A model generated the notes under the pieces. It was not told the DNA's origin. It saw nothing but the letters and a program-made list of their open reading frames with translations, and did not search any database. Shown in pieces: positions 6,843 through 7,036 of a DNA stretch of 7,036 bases. Each line of letters begins with the position of its first letter. Position 1 is the stretch's first letter. This DNA is from Betaproteobacteria bacterium (GTDB taxonomy: Bacteria; Pseudomonadota; Gammaproteobacteria; Burkholderiales; SG8-39): NCBI GenBank assembly GCA_016867955.1, contig VGIE01000117.1, positions 1-7,036 of the forward strand, written 5' to 3'. The position numbers and the translations under genes are program-made.

Positions 6843-6930
6843 GCATTACCTCTCCTTCGCCTGCGGGCTCCCCGGATGTTTCGGGCCGCCGGCCCGCGAC
6901 GCGAGCAGCACCGCTCGCGTCGCTGTTGTT
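6843..6930 (+). ncRNA. Candidate small RNA or structured 5' leader
   Basis: The region is bounded by a well-spaced promoter on the left and a strong GC-rich hairpin followed by TGTTGTT on the right, giving a transcript of about 88 bases. Its 5' part contains the pyrimidine-rich stretch ACCTCTCCTTC (6848-6858), which is complementary to Shine-Dalgarno-like AAGGAG sequences. An alternative stem pairs GCGGGC (6863-6868) with GCCCGC (6892-6897). If the hairpin does not terminate, the transcript would be the leader of the gene at 7005. I do not recognise it as any known RNA family. Confidence 0.25.
6896..6929 (+). terminator. Perfect 11-bp GC-rich hairpin with weak T tail
   Basis: GCGACGCGAGC (6896-6906) pairs perfectly with GCTCGCGTCGC (6913-6923) across the loop AGCACC. 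The following bases are TGTTGTT, only a partial T-run, so intrinsic termination is possible but imperfect. A smaller hairpin, GGGCC-GCC-GGCCC (6883-6895), directly precedes it. Confidence 0.4.
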
Positions 6931-6955
6931 CGGTGCAACCCGCATCGGGTATATT
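6926..6955 (+). promoter_or_regulatory. Candidate promoter for the gene at 7005
   Basis: TTGTTC (6926-6931) and TATATT (6950-6955) are 18 bases apart. The -10 is good and the -35 shares TTG with consensus. It would give a leader of about 40 bases. The -35 starts right after the 11-bp hairpin. Confidence 0.38.
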
Positions 6956-7004
6956 GCCCGGCACCGCTCAACCAAGCCCGCAAGCCGGCATACGAAGGGG
7001 CCAC

Positions 7005-7036
7005 ATGAAGAAGCCGTCTCACGAGAAGCTGCTCGA
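7005..7036 (+). CDS. Start of an unidentified gene (first ten codons)
   Basis: ATG 7005 begins MKKPSHEKLL, then the window ends. AAGGGG at 6995-7000 is a likely ribosome-binding site with short (4-base) spacing, and a candidate promoter lies upstream at 6926-6955. A basic start followed by a HEKLL helix is compatible with a TetR-type DNA-binding N-terminus, but ten residues cannot establish a family, so no function is assigned. Confidence 0.6.
   Translation, partial: MKKPSHEKLL

Larger units (their letters stand above)
6598..7004. other. 407-bp divergent intergenic region
   Basis: No protein-coding frame here looks genuine; the short open frames lack conserved features and ribosome-binding sites. 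The stretch 6598-6785 would be the SulP leader, in which I see no recognisable riboswitch. The stretch 6786-6960 is more A/T-rich in places and holds promoter-like sites on both strands, an 11-bp hairpin and a candidate small RNA. Separate entries cover these. Confidence 0.6.

Noticed and set aside
6826..7008. Short 60-codon plus-strand open frame
   Set aside because: It spans the hairpin and promoter-like sites, has no ribosome-binding site and no recognisable protein features.

Overview
The window reads as chromosomal DNA from a GC-rich bacterium, most likely a proteobacterium. A betaproteobacterial source is my best guess, based on gene types and codon use (strong G/C at third positions), not on any search. 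I see no insertion sequence, phage gene, CRISPR array, tRNA or rRNA. I also found no convincing new multi-gene system. The most notable points are two transporter-like genes each broken by a single-base change, an exonuclease/GIY-YIG fusion that keeps the UvrC cysteine cluster, a cyclic-nucleotide-domain SulP fusion, and a possible small RNA.

Layout, left to right. (1) 1-638, minus: the N-terminal 212 residues of a luciferase-like (LLM, F420-type) flavin-dependent oxidoreductase whose 3' end lies outside the window. (2) 639-749: a short divergent promoter region. (3) About 750-2321, plus: a DEDDh 3'-5' exonuclease fused to a UvrC/Cho-like GIY-YIG nuclease. (4) 2322-2502: intergenic DNA with a perfect 8-bp inverted repeat over a candidate promoter. 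(5) 2503-3684, plus: an MgtC/SapB-DUF4010 membrane protein interrupted by an in-frame TAG where the family normally has Trp. (6) 3723-4337, plus (possibly from GTG 3681): an intact conserved hypothetical membrane protein that may be coupled to the gene before it. (7) 4382-6597, minus: a SulP anion transporter with STAS and cyclic-nucleotide-binding domains, carrying one frameshift near 6107. It converges on the plus-strand pair with 44 bp between them. (8) 6598-7004: a 407-bp divergent intergenic region with promoter-like sites, a strong 11-bp GC-rich hairpin and a candidate small RNA or leader. (9) 7005 to the end, plus: the first ten codons of an unidentified gene.

The genes do not form one obvious pathway. 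The nuclease suggests DNA repair, the middle block suggests membrane and ion homeostasis, and the oxidoreductase is probably unrelated. The TAG and the frameshift each need only one base change to restore a full-length family member. Sequencing or assembly error, strain-level decay and genuine pseudogenes therefore all remain possible. Coordinates were counted by hand; domain names come from recognising motifs, without database searches.
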